64,000 bases of DNA from Isoperla grammatica (lineage: Eukaryota; Arthropoda; Insecta; Plecoptera; Perlodidae). This document shows, piece after piece, positions 49,101 through 61,807 of the stretch. Every line of letters starts with the position of its first letter. The stretch's first letter is position 1. Position numbers and translations under genes: made by a program. The stretch covers positions 38,952,872-39,016,871 of the forward strand of contig OX246741.1 in assembly GCA_945910005.1 (NCBI GenBank). The letters run 5' to 3'. The notes below the pieces were generated by a model, which was given only the letters and a program-made list of their open reading frames with translations, was not told the DNA's origin and searched no databases.

Positions 49101-52100
49101 TCTATATTCTATCTATAGGTTACCTGGAACGGTGGGCCAGACAGGCGTGTGCTCTCTACTTAGCGGGAGCCTGTATTTACGTCATCTATATTCTATCTAT
49201 AGGTTACCTGGAACGGTGGGCCAGACAGGCGTGTGCTCTCTACTTAGCGGGAGCCTGTATTTACGTCATCTATATTCTATCTATAGGTTACCTGGAACGG
49301 TGGGCCAGACAGGCGTGTGCTCTCTACTTAGCGGGAGCCTGTATTTACGTCATCTATATTCTATCTATAGGTTACCTGGAACGGTGGGCCAGACAGGCGT
49401 GTGCTCTCTACTTAGCGGGCGCCTGTATTTACGTCATCTATATTCTATCTATAGGTTACCTGGAACGGTGGGCCAGACAGGCGTGTGCTCTCTACTTAGC
49501 GGGCGCCTGTATTTACGTCATCTATATTCTATCTATAGGTTACCTGGAACGGTGGGCCAGACAGGCGTGTGCTCTCTACTTAGCGGGAGCCTGTATTTAC
49601 GTCATCTATATTCTATCTATAGGTTACCTGGAACGGTGGGCCAGACAGGCGTGTGCTCTCTACTTAGCGGGCGCCTGTATTTACGTCATCTATATTCTAT
49701 CTATAGGTTACCTGGAACGGTGGGCCAGACAGGCGTGTGCTCTCTACTTAGCGGGCGCCTGTATTTACGTCATCTATATTCTATCTATAGGTTACCTGGA
49801 ACGGTGGGCCAGACAGGCGTGTGCTCTCTACTTAGCGGGAGCCTGTATTTACGTCATCTATATTCTATCTATAGGTTACCTGGAACGGTGGGCCAGACAG
49901 GCGTGTGCTCTCTACTTAGCGGGAGCCTGTATTTACGTCATCTATATTCTATCTATAGGTTACCTGGAACGGTGGGCCAGACAGGCGTGTGCTCTCTACT
50001 TAGCGGGAGCCTGTATTTACGTCATCTATATTCTATCTATAGGTTACCTGGAACGGTGGGCCAGACAGGCGTGTGCTCTCTACTTAGCGGGCGCCTGTAT
50101 TTACGTCATCTATATTCTATCTATAGGTTACCTGGAACGGTGGGCCAGACAGGCGTGTGCTCTCTACTTAGCGGGAGCCTGTATTTACGTCATCTATATT
50201 CTATCTATAGGTTACCTGGAACGGTGGGCCAGACAGGCGTGTGCTCTCTACTTAGCGGGAGCCTGTATTTACGTCATCTATATTCTATCTATAGGTTACC
50301 TGGAACGGTGGGCCAGACAGGCGTGTGCTCTCTACTTAGCGGGAGCCTGTATTTACGTCATCTATATTCTATCTATAGGTTACCTGGAACGGTGGGCCAG
50401 ACAGGCGTGTGCTCTCTACTTAGCGGGCGCCTGTATTTACGTCATCTATATTCTATCTATAGGTTACCTGGAACGGTGGGCCAGACAGGCGTGTGCTCTC
50501 TACTTAGCGGGAGCCTGTATTTACGTCATCTATATTCTATCTATAGGTTACCTGGAACGGTGGGCCAGACAGGCGTGTGCTCTCTACTTAGCGGGAGCCT
50601 GTATTTACGTCATCTATATTCTATCTATAGGTTACCTGGAACGGTGGGCCAGACAGGCGTGTGCTCTCTACTTAGCGGGAGCCTGTATTTACGTCATCTA
50701 TATTCTATCTATAGGTTACCTGGAACGGTGGGTCAGACAGGCGTGTGCTCTCTACTTAGCGGGAGCCTGTATATTCGTCATCTATATTCTACCTATAGGT
50801 TACCTGGAACGGTGGGCCAGACAGGCGTGTGCTCTCTACTTAGCGGGAGCCTGTATTTACGTCATCTATATTCTATCTATAGGTTACCTGGAACGGTGGG
50901 CCAGACAGGCGTGTGCTCTCTACTTAGCGGGAGCCTGTATTTACGTCATCTATATTCTATCTATAGGTTACCTGGAACGGTGGGCCAGACAGGCGTGTGC
51001 TCTCTACTTAGCGGGAGCCTGTATTTACGTCATCTATATTCTATCTATAGGTTACCTGGAACGGTGGGCCAGACAGGCGTGTGCTCTCTACTTAGCGGGC
51101 GCCTGTATTTACGTCATCTATATTCTATCTATAGGTTACCTGGAACGGTGGGCCAGACAGGCGTGTGCTCTCTACTTAGCGGGAGCCTGTATTTACGTCA
51201 TCTATATTCTATCTATAGGTTACCTGGAACGGTGGGCCAGACAGGCGTGTGCTCTCTACTTAGCGGGCGCCTGTATTTACGTCATCTATATTCTATCTAT
51301 AGGTTACCTGGAACGGTGGGCGTGTGCTCTCTACTTAGCGGGCGCCTGTATTTACGTCATCTATATTCTATCTATAGGTTACCTGGAACGGTGGGCCAGA
51401 CAGGCGTGTGCTCTCTACTTAGCGGGAGCCTGTATTTACGTCATCTATATTCTATCTATAGGTTACCTGGAACGGTGGGCCAGACAGGCGTGTGCTCTCT
51501 ACTTAGCGGGAGCCTGTATTTACGTCATCTATATTCTATCTATAGGTTACCTGGAACGGTGGGCCAGACAGGCGTGTGCTCTCTACTTAGCGGGCGCCTG
51601 TATTTACGTCATCTATATTCTATCTATAGGTTACCTGGAACGGTGGGCCAGACAGGCGTGTGCTCTCTACTTAGCGGGAGCCTGTATTTACGTCATCTAT
51701 ATTCTATCTATAGGTTACCTGGAACGGTGGGCCAGACAGGCGTGTGCTCTCTACTTAGCGGGAGCCTGTATTTACGTCATCTATATTCTATCTATAGGTT
51801 ACCTGGAACGGTGGGCGTGTGCTCTCTACTTAGCGGGCGCCTGTATTTACGTCATCTATATTCTATCTATAGGTTACCTGGAACGGTGGGCCAGACAGGC
51901 GTGTGCTCTCTACTTAGCGGGAGCCTGTATTTACGTCATCTATATTCTATCTATAGGTTACCTGGAACGGTGGGTCAGACAGGCGTGTGCTCTCTACTTA
52001 GCGGGAGCCTGTATTTACGTCATCTATATTCTATCTATAGGTTACCTGGAACGGTGGGCCAGACAGGCGTGTGCTCTCTACTTAGCGGGAGCCTGTATTT

Positions 52101-53253
52101 ACGTCATCTATATTCTATCTATAGGTTACCTGGAACGGTGGGCCAGACAGGCGTGTGCTCTCTACTTAGCGGGAGCCTGTATTTACGTCATCTATATTCT
52201 ATCTATAGGTTAACTGGAACGGTGGGCCAGACAGGCGTGTGCTCTCTACTTAGCGGGCGCCTGTATTTACGTCATCTATATTCTATCTATAGGTTACCTG
52301 GAACGGTGGGCCAGACAGGCGTGTGCTCTCTACTTAGCGGGAGCCTGTATTTACGTCATCTATATTCTATCTATAGGTTACCTGGAACGGTGGGCCAGAC
52401 AGGCGTGTGCTCTCTACTTAGCGGGAGCCTGTATTTACGTCATCTATATTCTATCTATAGGTTACCTGGAACGGTGGGCCAGACAGGCGTGTGCTCTCTA
52501 CTTAGCGGGAGCCTGTATTTACGTCATCTATATTCTATCTATAGGTTACCTGGAACGGTGGGCCAGACAGGCGTGTGCTCTCTACTTAGCGGGAGCCTGT
52601 ATTTACGTCATCTATATTCTATCTATAGGTTACCTGGAACGGTGGGCCAGACAGGCGTGTGCTCTCTACTTAGCGGGAGCCTGTATTTACGTCATCTATA
52701 TTCTATCTATAGGTTACCTGGAACGGTGGGCCAGACAGGCGTGTGCTCTCTACTTAGCGGGAGCCTGTATTTACGTCATCTATATTCTATCTATAGGTTA
52801 CCTGGAACGGTGGGCCAGACAGGCGTGTGCTCTCTACTTAGCGGGAGCCTGTATTTACGTCATCTATATTCTATCTATAGGTTACCTGGAACGGTGGGCC
52901 AGACAGGCGTGTGCTCTCTACTTAGCGGGAGCCTGTATTTACGTCATCTATATTCTATCTATAGGTTACCTGGAACGGTGGGCCAGACAGGCGTGTGCTC
53001 TCTACTTAGCGGGAGCCTGTATTTACGTCATCTATATTCTATCTATAGGTTACCTGGAACGGTGGGCCAGACAGGCGTGTGCTCTCTACTTAGCGGGAGC
53101 CTGTATTTACGTCATCTATATTCTATCTATAGGTTACCTGGAACGGTGGGCCAGACAGGCGTGTGCTCTCTACTTAGCGGGAGCCTGTATTTACGTCATC
53201 TATATTCTATCTATAGGTTACCTGGAACGGTGGGCCAGACAGGCGTGTGCTCT
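46161..53253. repeat. Tandem array, 84 bp x 85, splice-like unit
   Basis: Steps from the first unit (gggccagac at 46202) to the last (53232) total 84 intervals of 84 bp once three 9-bp deletions and one extra C are counted, so 85 units. The deleted units (near 46537, 51318, 51814) lack ccagacagg. Recurrent variants are cgggagcctg/cgggcgcctg and gggcc/gggtc. The 28-codon period keeps a plus frame open for 636 and then 1,717 codons, broken only by the extra C near 48090. On the plus strand each unit has an acceptor-like attctatctatag before gttacctgg, and the last unit ends in CTCAG then GTATCT. Confidence 0.95.
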
Positions 53254-53800
53254 CAGGTATCTGTTGATGTTTGTTGAAGTAGCGCACATGAAAGTGACTA
53301 TAGATAAGGATCTGAGGTCGGAAAAACGACTGACTAGAAAATAATCCTTCCCGTTAACCTATGTCAGCCGTGAGGTGTAGATCGCTTTGATTTTATATAT
53401 TATGTTGACTTCGCGAACAGAACCACAGATAACTAATCGTACACTTCAAGTAGGTAAAACTTTATCCCGTGAAAGACTATAAAACTAAATATGAGTATAG
53501 GCCTACTTAATATAAATCATGCATCTATAAGAGGCTTCTGTTTTGCAATAGGAATGATATTTTTATCTTTAATTTCACTGTTTAGGCCTCAATTACTCGC
53601 CCTTTGTACAACAAAAGATTGTGATTTATATTCTGAGTGAAGTGTTTCTGTGTGGATAGCTTCCGTGTGTTTTCCGTGCGTGTACTTTGAAACAGTTCTT
53701 ATTGATTCACATCACGAAAACATTAATTTGGTTATTTTATTAATTCCTTGAACGTTTCTTTCGTGTGGTCCTGGATTTTCCCCTAGTCCCGGATGTCCCG
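53254..53800. other. Unique AT-rich sequence before the assembly gap
   Basis: Nothing recognisable; ends in ggatgtcccg against the gap. Confidence 0.5.
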
Positions 53801-54000
53801 NNNNNNNNNNNNNNNNNNNNNNNNNNNNNNNNNNNNNNNNNNNNNNNNNNNNNNNNNNNNNNNNNNNNNNNNNNNNNNNNNNNNNNNNNNNNNNNNNNNN
53901 NNNNNNNNNNNNNNNNNNNNNNNNNNNNNNNNNNNNNNNNNNNNNNNNNNNNNNNNNNNNNNNNNNNNNNNNNNNNNNNNNNNNNNNNNNNNNNNNNNNN
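53801..54000. other. Assembly gap (200 N)
   Basis: Exactly 200 N bases, probably a fixed-size placeholder. The right flank is a tandem repeat, so the missing sequence probably includes further 120-bp units. Confidence 0.99.
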
Positions 54001-54239
54001 CGCTTGGTCGCTGCATTAGATGTGAGGTACGTCACAGCAGTCTTCTGTGACTGGCTGAGTTGGTCACGTGACTATCTATCTACCGGTAAGACCGGTCACG
54101 CTCCGGTCAGTGGATAACCCCGCTTGGTCGCTGCATTAGATGTGAGGTACGCCACAGCAGTCTTCTGTGACTGGCTGAGTTGGTCACGTGACTATCTATC
54201 TACCGGTAAGACCGGTCACGCTCCGGTCAGTGCCTGGCG
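54001..54239. repeat. Tandem repeat, 120 bp x 2, cut by the gap
   Basis: cgcttggtcgctgcatt starts at 54001 and 54121 with near-identical units. Each holds GGTCACGTGAC, and accggtaagaccggt (inverted repeat). The unit's first copy abuts the gap, so the true copy number is unknown. Confidence 0.9.
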
Positions 54240-54850
54240 GATAGGGGTACACAACGGTCTAGCTCAGGGCTTTAAGAGGAGCAAGCGATAATTTATTATA
54301 AAAGTAGTATCAATATCTTTTTTTTTTTTTTAAACAAGCTCGTAATGCATTATTTCGTCCTTCTCGTGCCTTTGTGACATACTGAAATACTCAAGGATTT
54401 ATATCGTTATGCGCTCGGTTAGGCGACGTAATATCACGGCATCCGTAAAGATTGCTTCATTCTTGTAAATTTTATGTCGATCTTTGTAATTAAGCCCAGA
54501 GGGACTGCTAGTTGTAAGACCCGTCTGGGCCCGGGGAAGAATGGGCCCAGAGGGACTGCTAGTAGTAAGAGGCGACGAAAGGAGACCCTGTCCCTTTCCC
54601 CCCACTGTCCCACTGAAGATGTCTCCTCCCACTTACCTCTGCTGCCCTCCCTTGTTGGACTCCCCTTATGACGACCCCCGCGATGTGCAATGGATCTGAT
54701 TTGGGCACGTGGCGTGTTTTCATCTTCATCTTTCACCCAGACGTCGTCTCGATTAGCCAAAATTGCAAAAATACGGGACCTAAACCCCCAATATTTTAAA
54801 TATCGATTTTCGATAATTTAAATTGTATTTATCGTTGTTCATCCCTACTT
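54240..54850. other. Unique sequence with dispersed repeat copy B
   Basis: Contains copy B of the dispersed repeat and, at 54780-54848, an AT-rich tail with cgat palindromes ending gttcatccctac, which resembles the end of a DNA transposon, though no partner end was found. Confidence 0.4.
54491..54705 (+). repeat. Dispersed repeat, copy B, with an internal 51-bp duplication
   Basis: Homologous to 35649-35818. The segment gcccagagggactgctag occurs twice, at 54494 and 54545, which is a tandem duplication absent from copy A. Between the copies the order of conserved blocks is kept to gatctgatt. Confidence 0.7.
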
Positions 54851-57800
54851 AAATGTGCGTTGTGTCGGTATGTGGGCATGCTGTACAAGTGTGCGTTGTG
54901 TCGGTATGTGGGCATGCTGTACAAATGTGCGTTGTGTCGGTATGTGGGCATGCTGTACAAGTGTGCGTTGTGTCGGTATGTGGGCATGCTGTACAAGTGT
55001 GCGTTGTGTCGGTATGTGGGCATGCTGTACAAATGTGCGTTGTGTCGGTATGTGGGCATGCTGTACAAATGTGCGTTGTGTCGGTATGTGGGCATGCTGT
55101 ACAAATGTGCGTTGTGTCGGTATGTGGGCATGCTGTACAAATGTGCGTTGTGTCGGTATGTGGGCATGCTGTACAAGTGTGCGTTGTGTCGGTATGTGGG
55201 CATGCTGTACAAATGTGCGTTGTGTCGGTATGTGGGGCATGCTGTACAAGTGTGCGTTGTGTCGGTATGTGGGCATGCTGTACAAGTGTGCGTTGTGTCG
55301 GTATGTGGGCATGCTGTACAAATGTGCGTTGTGTCGGTATGTGGGCATGCTGTACAAATGTGCGTTGTGTCGGTATGTGGGCATGCTGTACAAATGTGCG
55401 TTGTGTCGGTATGTGGGCATGCTGTACAAATGTGCGTTGTGTCGGTATGTGGGCATGCTGTACAAGTGTGCGTTGTGTCGGTATGTGGGCATGCTGTACA
55501 AGTGTGCGTTGTGTCGGTATGTGGGCATGCTGTACAAATGTGCGTTGTGTCGGTATGTGGGCATGCTGTACAAATGTGCGTTGTGTCGGTATGTGGGCAT
55601 GCTGTACAAGTGTGCGTTGTGTCGGTATGTGGGCATGCTGTACAAATGTGCGTTGTGTCGGTATGTGGGCATGCTGTACAAATGTGCGTTGTGTTGGTAT
55701 GTGGGCATGCTGTACAAATGTGCGTTGTGTTGGTATGTGGGCATGCTGTACAAATGTGCGTTGTGTTGGTATGTGGGCATGCTGTACAAATGTGCGTTGT
55801 GTCGGTATGTGGGCATGCTGTACAAATGTGCGTTGTGTCGGTATGTGGGCATGCTGTACAAATGTGCGTTGTGTCGGTATGTGGGCATGCTGTACAAATG
55901 TGCGTTGTGTCGGTATGTGGGCATGCTGTACAAATGTGCGTTGTGTCGGTATGTGGGCATGCTGTACAAATGTGCGTTGTGTTGGTATGTGGGCATGCTG
56001 TACAAGTGTGCGTTGTGTCGGTATGTGGGCATGCTGTACAAATGTGCGTTGTGTCGGTATGTGGGCATGCTGTACAAATGTGCGTTGTGTCGGTATGTGG
56101 GCATGCTGTACAAATGTGCGTTGTGTCGGTATGTGGGCATGCTGTACAAATGTGCGTTGTGTCGGTATGTGGGCATGCTGTACAAATGTGCGTTGTGTCG
56201 GTATGTGGGCATGCTGTACAAATGTGCGTTGTCTCGGTATGTGGGCATGCTGTTCAAATGTGCGTTGTGTCGGTATGTGGGCATGCTGTACAAATGTGCG
56301 TTGTGTCGGTATGTGGGCATGCTGTACAAATGTGCGTTGTGTCGGTATGTGGGCATGCTGTACAAATGTGCGTTGTGTCGGTATGTGGGCATGCTGTACA
56401 AGTGTGCGTTGTGTCGGTATGTGGGCATGCTGTACAAGTGTGCGTTGTGTCGGTATGTGGGCATGCTGTACAAATGTGCGTTGTGTCGGTATGTGGGCAT
56501 GCTGTACAAATGTGCGTTGTGTCGGTATGTGGGCATGCTGTACAAATGTGCGTTGTGTCGGTATGTGGGCATGCTGTACAAATGTGCGTTGTGTCGGTAT
56601 GTGGGCAAGCTGTACAAATGTGCGTTGTGTCGGTATGTGGGCATGCTGTACAAATGTGCGTTGTGTCGGTATGTGGGCATGCTGTACAAATGTGCGTTGT
56701 GTCGGTATGTGGGCATGCTGTACAAATGTGCGTTGTGTCGGTATGTGGGCATGCTGTACAAATGTGCGTTGTGTCGGTATGTGGGCATGCTGTACAAATG
56801 TGCGTTGTGTCGGTATGTGGGCATGCTGTACAAATGTGCGTTGTGTCGGTATGTGGGCATGCTGTACAAATGTGCGTTGTGTCGGTTTGTGGGCATGCTG
56901 TACGAATTTGCGTTGTGTCGGTGTGTGGGCATGCTGTACAAATGTGCGTTGTGTCGGTATGTGGGCATGCTGTACAAATGTGCGTTGTGTCGGTATGTGG
57001 GCATGCTGTACAAATGTGCGTTGTGTCGGTATGTGGGCATGCTGTACAAATGTGCGTTGTGTCGGTATGTGGGCATGCTGTACAAATGTGCGTTGGGTCG
57101 GTATGTGGGCATGCTGTACAAATGTGCGTTGTGTCGGTATGTGGGCATGCTGTACAAATGTGCGTTGTGTCGGTATGTGGGCATGCTGTACAAATGTGCG
57201 TTGTGTCGGTATGTGGGCATGCTGTACAAATGTGCGTTGTGTCGGTATGTGGGCATGCTGTACAAATGTGCGTTGTGTCGGTATGTGGGCATGCTGTACA
57301 AATGTGCGTTGTGTCGGTATGTGGGCATGCTGTACAAATGTGCGTTGTGTCGGTATGTGGGCATGCTGTACAAATGTGCGTTGTGTCGGTATGTGGGCAT
57401 GCTGTACAAATGTGCGTTGTGTCGGTATGTGGGCATGCTGTACAAATGTGCGTTGTGTCGGTATGTGGGCATGCTGTACAAATGTGCGTTGTGTCGGTAT
57501 GTGGGCATGCTGTACAAATGTGCGTTGTGTCGGTATGTGGGCATGCTGTACAAATGTGCGTTGTGTCGGTATGTGGGCATGCTGTACAAATGTGCGTTGT
57601 GTCGGTATGTGGGCATGCTGTACAAATGTGCGTTGTGTCGGTATGTGGGCATGCTGTACAAATGTGCGTTGTGTCGGTATGTGGGCATGCTGTACAAATG
57701 TGCGTTGTGTCGGTATGTGGGCATGCTGTACAAATGTGCGTTGTGTCGGTATGTGGGCATGCTGTACAAATGTGCGTTGTGTCGGTATGTGGGCATGCTG

Positions 57801-59316
57801 TACAAATGTGCGTTGTGTCGGTATGTGGGCATGCTGTACAAATGTGCGTTGTGTCGGTATGTGGGCATGCTGTACACATGTGCGTTGTGTCGGTATGTGG
57901 GCATGCTGTACAAATGTGCGTTGTGTCGGTATGTGGGCATGCTGTACAAATGAGCGTTGTGTCGGTATGTGGGCATGCTGTACAAATGTGCGTTGTGTCG
58001 GTATGTGGGCATGCTGTACAAATGTGCGTTGTGTCGGTATGTGGGCATGCTGTACAAATGTGCGTTGTGTCGGTATGTGGGCATGCTGTACAAATGTGCG
58101 TTGTGTCGGTATGTGGGCATGCTGTACAAATGTGCGTTGTGTCGGTATGTGGGCATGCTGTACAAATGTGCGTTGTGTCGGTATGTGGGCCACCTGTACA
58201 AATGTGCGTTGTGTCGGTATGTGGGCATGCTGTACAAATGTGCGTTGTGTCGGTATGTGGGCATGCTGTACAAATGTGCGTTGTGTCGGTATGTGGGCAT
58301 GCTGTACAAATGTGCGTTGTGTCGGTATGTGGGCATGCTGTACAAATGTGCGTTGTGTCGGTATGTGGGCATGCTGTACAAATGTGCGTTGTGTCGGTAT
58401 GTGGGCATGCTGTACAAATGTGCGTTGTGTTGGTATGTGGGCATGCTGTACAAATGTGCGTTGTGTCGGTATGTGGGCTTGCTGTACAAATGTGCGTTGT
58501 GTCGGTATGTGGGCATGCTGTACAAATGTGCGTTGTGTCGGTATGTGGGCATGCTGTACAAATGTGCGTTGTGTCGGTATGTGGGCATGCTGTACAACTG
58601 TGCGTTGTGTCGGTATGTGGGCATGCTGTACAAGTGTGCGTTGTGTCGGTATGTGGGCATACTGTACAAATGTGCGTTGTGTCGGTATGTGGGCATGCTG
58701 TACAAATGTGCGTTGTGTCGGTATGTGGGCATGCTGTACACATGTGCGTTGTGTCGGTATGTGGGCATGCTGTACAAATGTGCGTTGTGTCGGTATGTGG
58801 GCATGCTGTACAAATGTGCGTTGTGTCGGTATGTGGGCATGCTGTACACATGTGCGTTGTGTCGGTATGTGGGCATGCTGTACACATGTGCGTTGTGTCG
58901 GTATGTGGGCATGCTGTACAAATGTGCGTTGTGTCGGTATGTGGGCATGCTGTACAAATGTGCGTTGTGTCGGTATGTGGGCATGCTGTACAAATGTGCG
59001 TTGTGTCGGTATGTGGGCATGCTGTACAAATGTGCGTTGTGTCGGTATGTGGGCATGCTGTACAAATGTGCGTTGTGTCGGTATGTGGGCATGCTGTACA
59101 CATGTGCGTTGTGTCGGTATGTGGGCATGCTGTACAAATGTGCGTTGTGTCGGTATGTGGGCATGCTGTACAAATGTGCGTTGTGTCGGTATGTGGGCAT
59201 GCTGTACAAATGTGCGTTGTGTCGGTATGTGGGCATGCTGTACAAATGTGCGTTGTGTCGGTATGTGGGCATGCTGTACACATGTGCGTTGTGTCGGTAT
59301 GTGGGCATGCTGTACA
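54851..59316. repeat. Tandem array, 36 bp x 124, open in all six frames
   Basis: tgtgcgttgtgtcggtatgt recurs every 36 bp from 54854 (124 units; one extra G near 55232). Most change is at the last bases (aaatg/aagtg/acatg) and tgtcgg/tgttgg. The unit has no stop codon in any frame on either strand, so reading frames of up to about 1,500 codons arise in all six. One frame repeats CALC every 12 residues. Each unit contains GCATGC and TGTACA palindromes. Confidence 0.95.
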
Positions 59317-60081
59317 AGGCAGAGGTAGCGGAGACGATCACGTATTGAGCTGAGCCGAAGATCAATGATGGATCTGTGGTCAGCGATCACCGCAATACGT
59401 GACTGCCTGATATACCCAGCGCGCGCTTGGAGCCAGAGCGGCAGACTACATAAGGTCTATTTGGTGGGACTTTAGTTTCGCTCTAGTTCTCATTGACTCG
59501 CGACATTTATTTTTTAATTGTTTGAATCTCAATCGTTTACGTAGCTGGTCATAAAACTAATAAACAGATGAGCGCAATAAATACTGCTACACCAGAATAC
59601 TTCTAAAATTAAAAAATTAAAAAGTAATTTAATAGATTAAATAATAAATAATTTTTCTTATTTATACAATACTTCTACAGAATACAGAAGGAAAGTAATA
59701 CTAAAAAGAACTTAACAAAAATCTGAATGAAGCGAATGATAAATAAATAAATTCACATTTCGAGTCTACCTACTCAGTAACAAAACTGATTTTCAGTGGG
59801 GGACTTTAATTTAAAGCGACTAGACCAACCCTGCAGGACCTGAATACCATCGACGAGTGAGCGATAACCAATCAAAGATCGATATTTCAAATACGAAACA
59901 TATGAATCAGTGATTGGACAGTGCGAACACCTGCGGACAAATGTCAGAATCAACAAGACCGATTCAGAACAACTTTGAATTTATTGAGTGCTTCGTTGCT
60001 AGGACATCTCCAGAGTCACCGTTTACTTATTCCTAAGACAAGAGGTAATGGAACTGAATCCTTAATAGAAGTTAAAAAAAT

Positions 60082-60132
60082 TCTGCCTGAACCGGGATTT
60101 GAACCCGGGACCTTCTGCATTGCAGCAGCAGA
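60082..60132 (-). repeat. tRNA-like SINE remnant
   Basis: On the minus strand CCGGG-TTCAAAT-CCCGG forms a perfect 5-bp T arm with a 7-base loop and a B-box match, preceded by tgctgctgcaatgcagaagg. No D arm or A box lies upstream, so a functional tRNA is not supported. Shares extended similarity with 43364-43410. Confidence 0.5.
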
Positions 60133-60354
60133 TAAAACAGTGTTTTTATTTTTGTTTCATTAATGTATGATATAATTGTGTTTGGTTATCTTTTGTTTAT
60201 CAGTCATAACAGAATAGGATACAAATTAAATAAATAAATAATGAATCAATGTAAGATAGGATTTTTCAAATTACAAATGAGCTGTTAAAATAAATTCGGA
60301 AACGAATATAATAGTCCCACCAAAACTCTTCACTAAAGTCTAAGCCAAATGTGG

Positions 60355-60490
60355 CACCGCAGCAGGGCAGCCAATCTAGCTGAGTGGCGGGCAGGGCGGC
60401 CGCCAACCGCACAAATAACAAGTAGCGAATTATGGGTAAGTGAGGTGTTCAGATTGATTTCATTGCGATGACGTCATCGGGCTATAACGG
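60355..60490. promoter_or_regulatory. Promoter-like block (CCAAT, GC box, CRE)
   Basis: CCAAT (60371-60375), GGGCGGCCGCC (from 60394) and TGACGTCA (60469-60476), then gtcggcggtgc and gcgcgcac, in an AT-rich surrounding. No first exon was identified. Confidence 0.3.
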
Positions 60491-61807
60491 TGTCGGCGGT
60501 GCTTTTAGCGCGCACAGAAAACCACTTACAAGTTACAGCTCGGATACAAAATATAGCCTAAATAACGACAATGATTTAAAGAAATAAAGTCATGAACTAT
60601 GGAGCAGACATTAGGAAAAATCTAAGCTATGTAAAACTAAAGCTAAATATAAAGACCACTCTCCCTACAATCTACGACCTACGTGTTCAACTCAATAAAA
60701 ATAAATAAATATCAAATGTGTTAGCAAAATTAATATAAACATCATTTTACAAACAATATTTTACTAATTGGTTATCTTAGGCCTATTTCTTTGAAAATGG
60801 ATTATAGTATAATGATTAATGAGTAAAATTTGTTTTAAATAATACAAATATCATTATGCTTAGCAATTTTGTGTACATTATGAATTATGAATAATATCCA
60901 ACCAGCTATTAAAAACAAGAATTTATTTTTTATAATATATCGATTATACATTTTTACAAAATATGTTTTCAGTTTTAATTTTGAACGTAGACGCAATATC
61001 CAACTTTCACACACTGTCAACGTCTCGCTACACTTTTTACTGTTTTATGGAGGAACGTCACGCAAGGTTTTACCATTTTTTGTCCCAACTTCATTGCTTT
61101 TCTCTTTCCGGTAGATTCCACAGGTTCGTGTTGATATCCGTAGACCAATGCACTTCAAGTATAATTACCTACCCAACTATATGGATACACATTTACTCAA
61201 GTATTATATAATAATATGGTCAAGTAATAACTGAGCTCTACACTGCAATTAAATACAGTTTACTAAAATTTCGCGTAATTATTTATTAGCGAAGGAAACG
61301 ATAACTTAAAAGGTAAGACTACATAATAATATTATGATTTATGTAAATTATAAGTGTATAGACACAGTGTAAACAAAAAAGATCATTTTTCACGAAAGGA
61401 TGATTATTTCATTGACAGTTGTTATGATTTAGCGGTAAGCGGTTTACTTAGCGTGGCGTCACATGGCCGATTACCCAAGAAAACACTCACTGTAGATTAA
61501 ACACCCTAAATAAGTTACACAATGTTTTTAATTGAACAATACAGAACTTTACCTAAATCACACTTTACTTGCTCGTGTTTGACCGGGAAAATTCCTAGTA
61601 AACTTGTGCATAGGTCAATGTCTCAAACAAACGAAAAAATATGTTTTGAAAATAATGATATGTTGGTCAATGCTGGAGTATCCATCAATAGGATCCGGCC
61701 AGACAAGATATCAAAGATATCCAGGTCTAAGACGCCTGCCAGCGCGGGTAACATATTGGATATCAAGTCCGCCATGACAGGATGTAGGTATGTAGGTTTA
61801 GCTGCGC

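Larger units (their letters stand above)
59317..61807. other. Unique AT-rich sequence with SINE remnant and promoter-like block
   Basis: Holds the tRNA-like remnant (60082-60132) and a GC-rich CRE/CCAAT block (60355-60490). ttggtgggact at 59460 and agtcccaccaa at 60313 are 11-bp inverted copies about 850 bp apart. A 108-codon plus frame (61522-61848) has no recognised domain and runs into the next array. Confidence 0.5.

Noticed and set aside
46200..53277. Very long plus-strand reading frames (636 and 1,717 codons) of a 28-residue repeat
   Set aside because: The frame is open because 84 is a multiple of three and the unit lacks stops in it; a one-base insertion near 48090 breaks it, and no unique domain is attached.
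54829..59390. Reading frames over 1,000 codons on both strands
   Set aside because: All six frames are open over the same DNA, which cannot reflect six genes; it follows from a stop-free 36-bp unit.
60082..60132. Functional tRNA gene
   Set aside because: Only the T arm is well formed; no acceptor stem, D arm or A box was found.
59460..60323. 11-bp inverted copies (ttggtgggact / agtcccaccaa) as transposon ends
   Set aside because: Arms are short, similarity does not extend, and no target-site duplication was seen.
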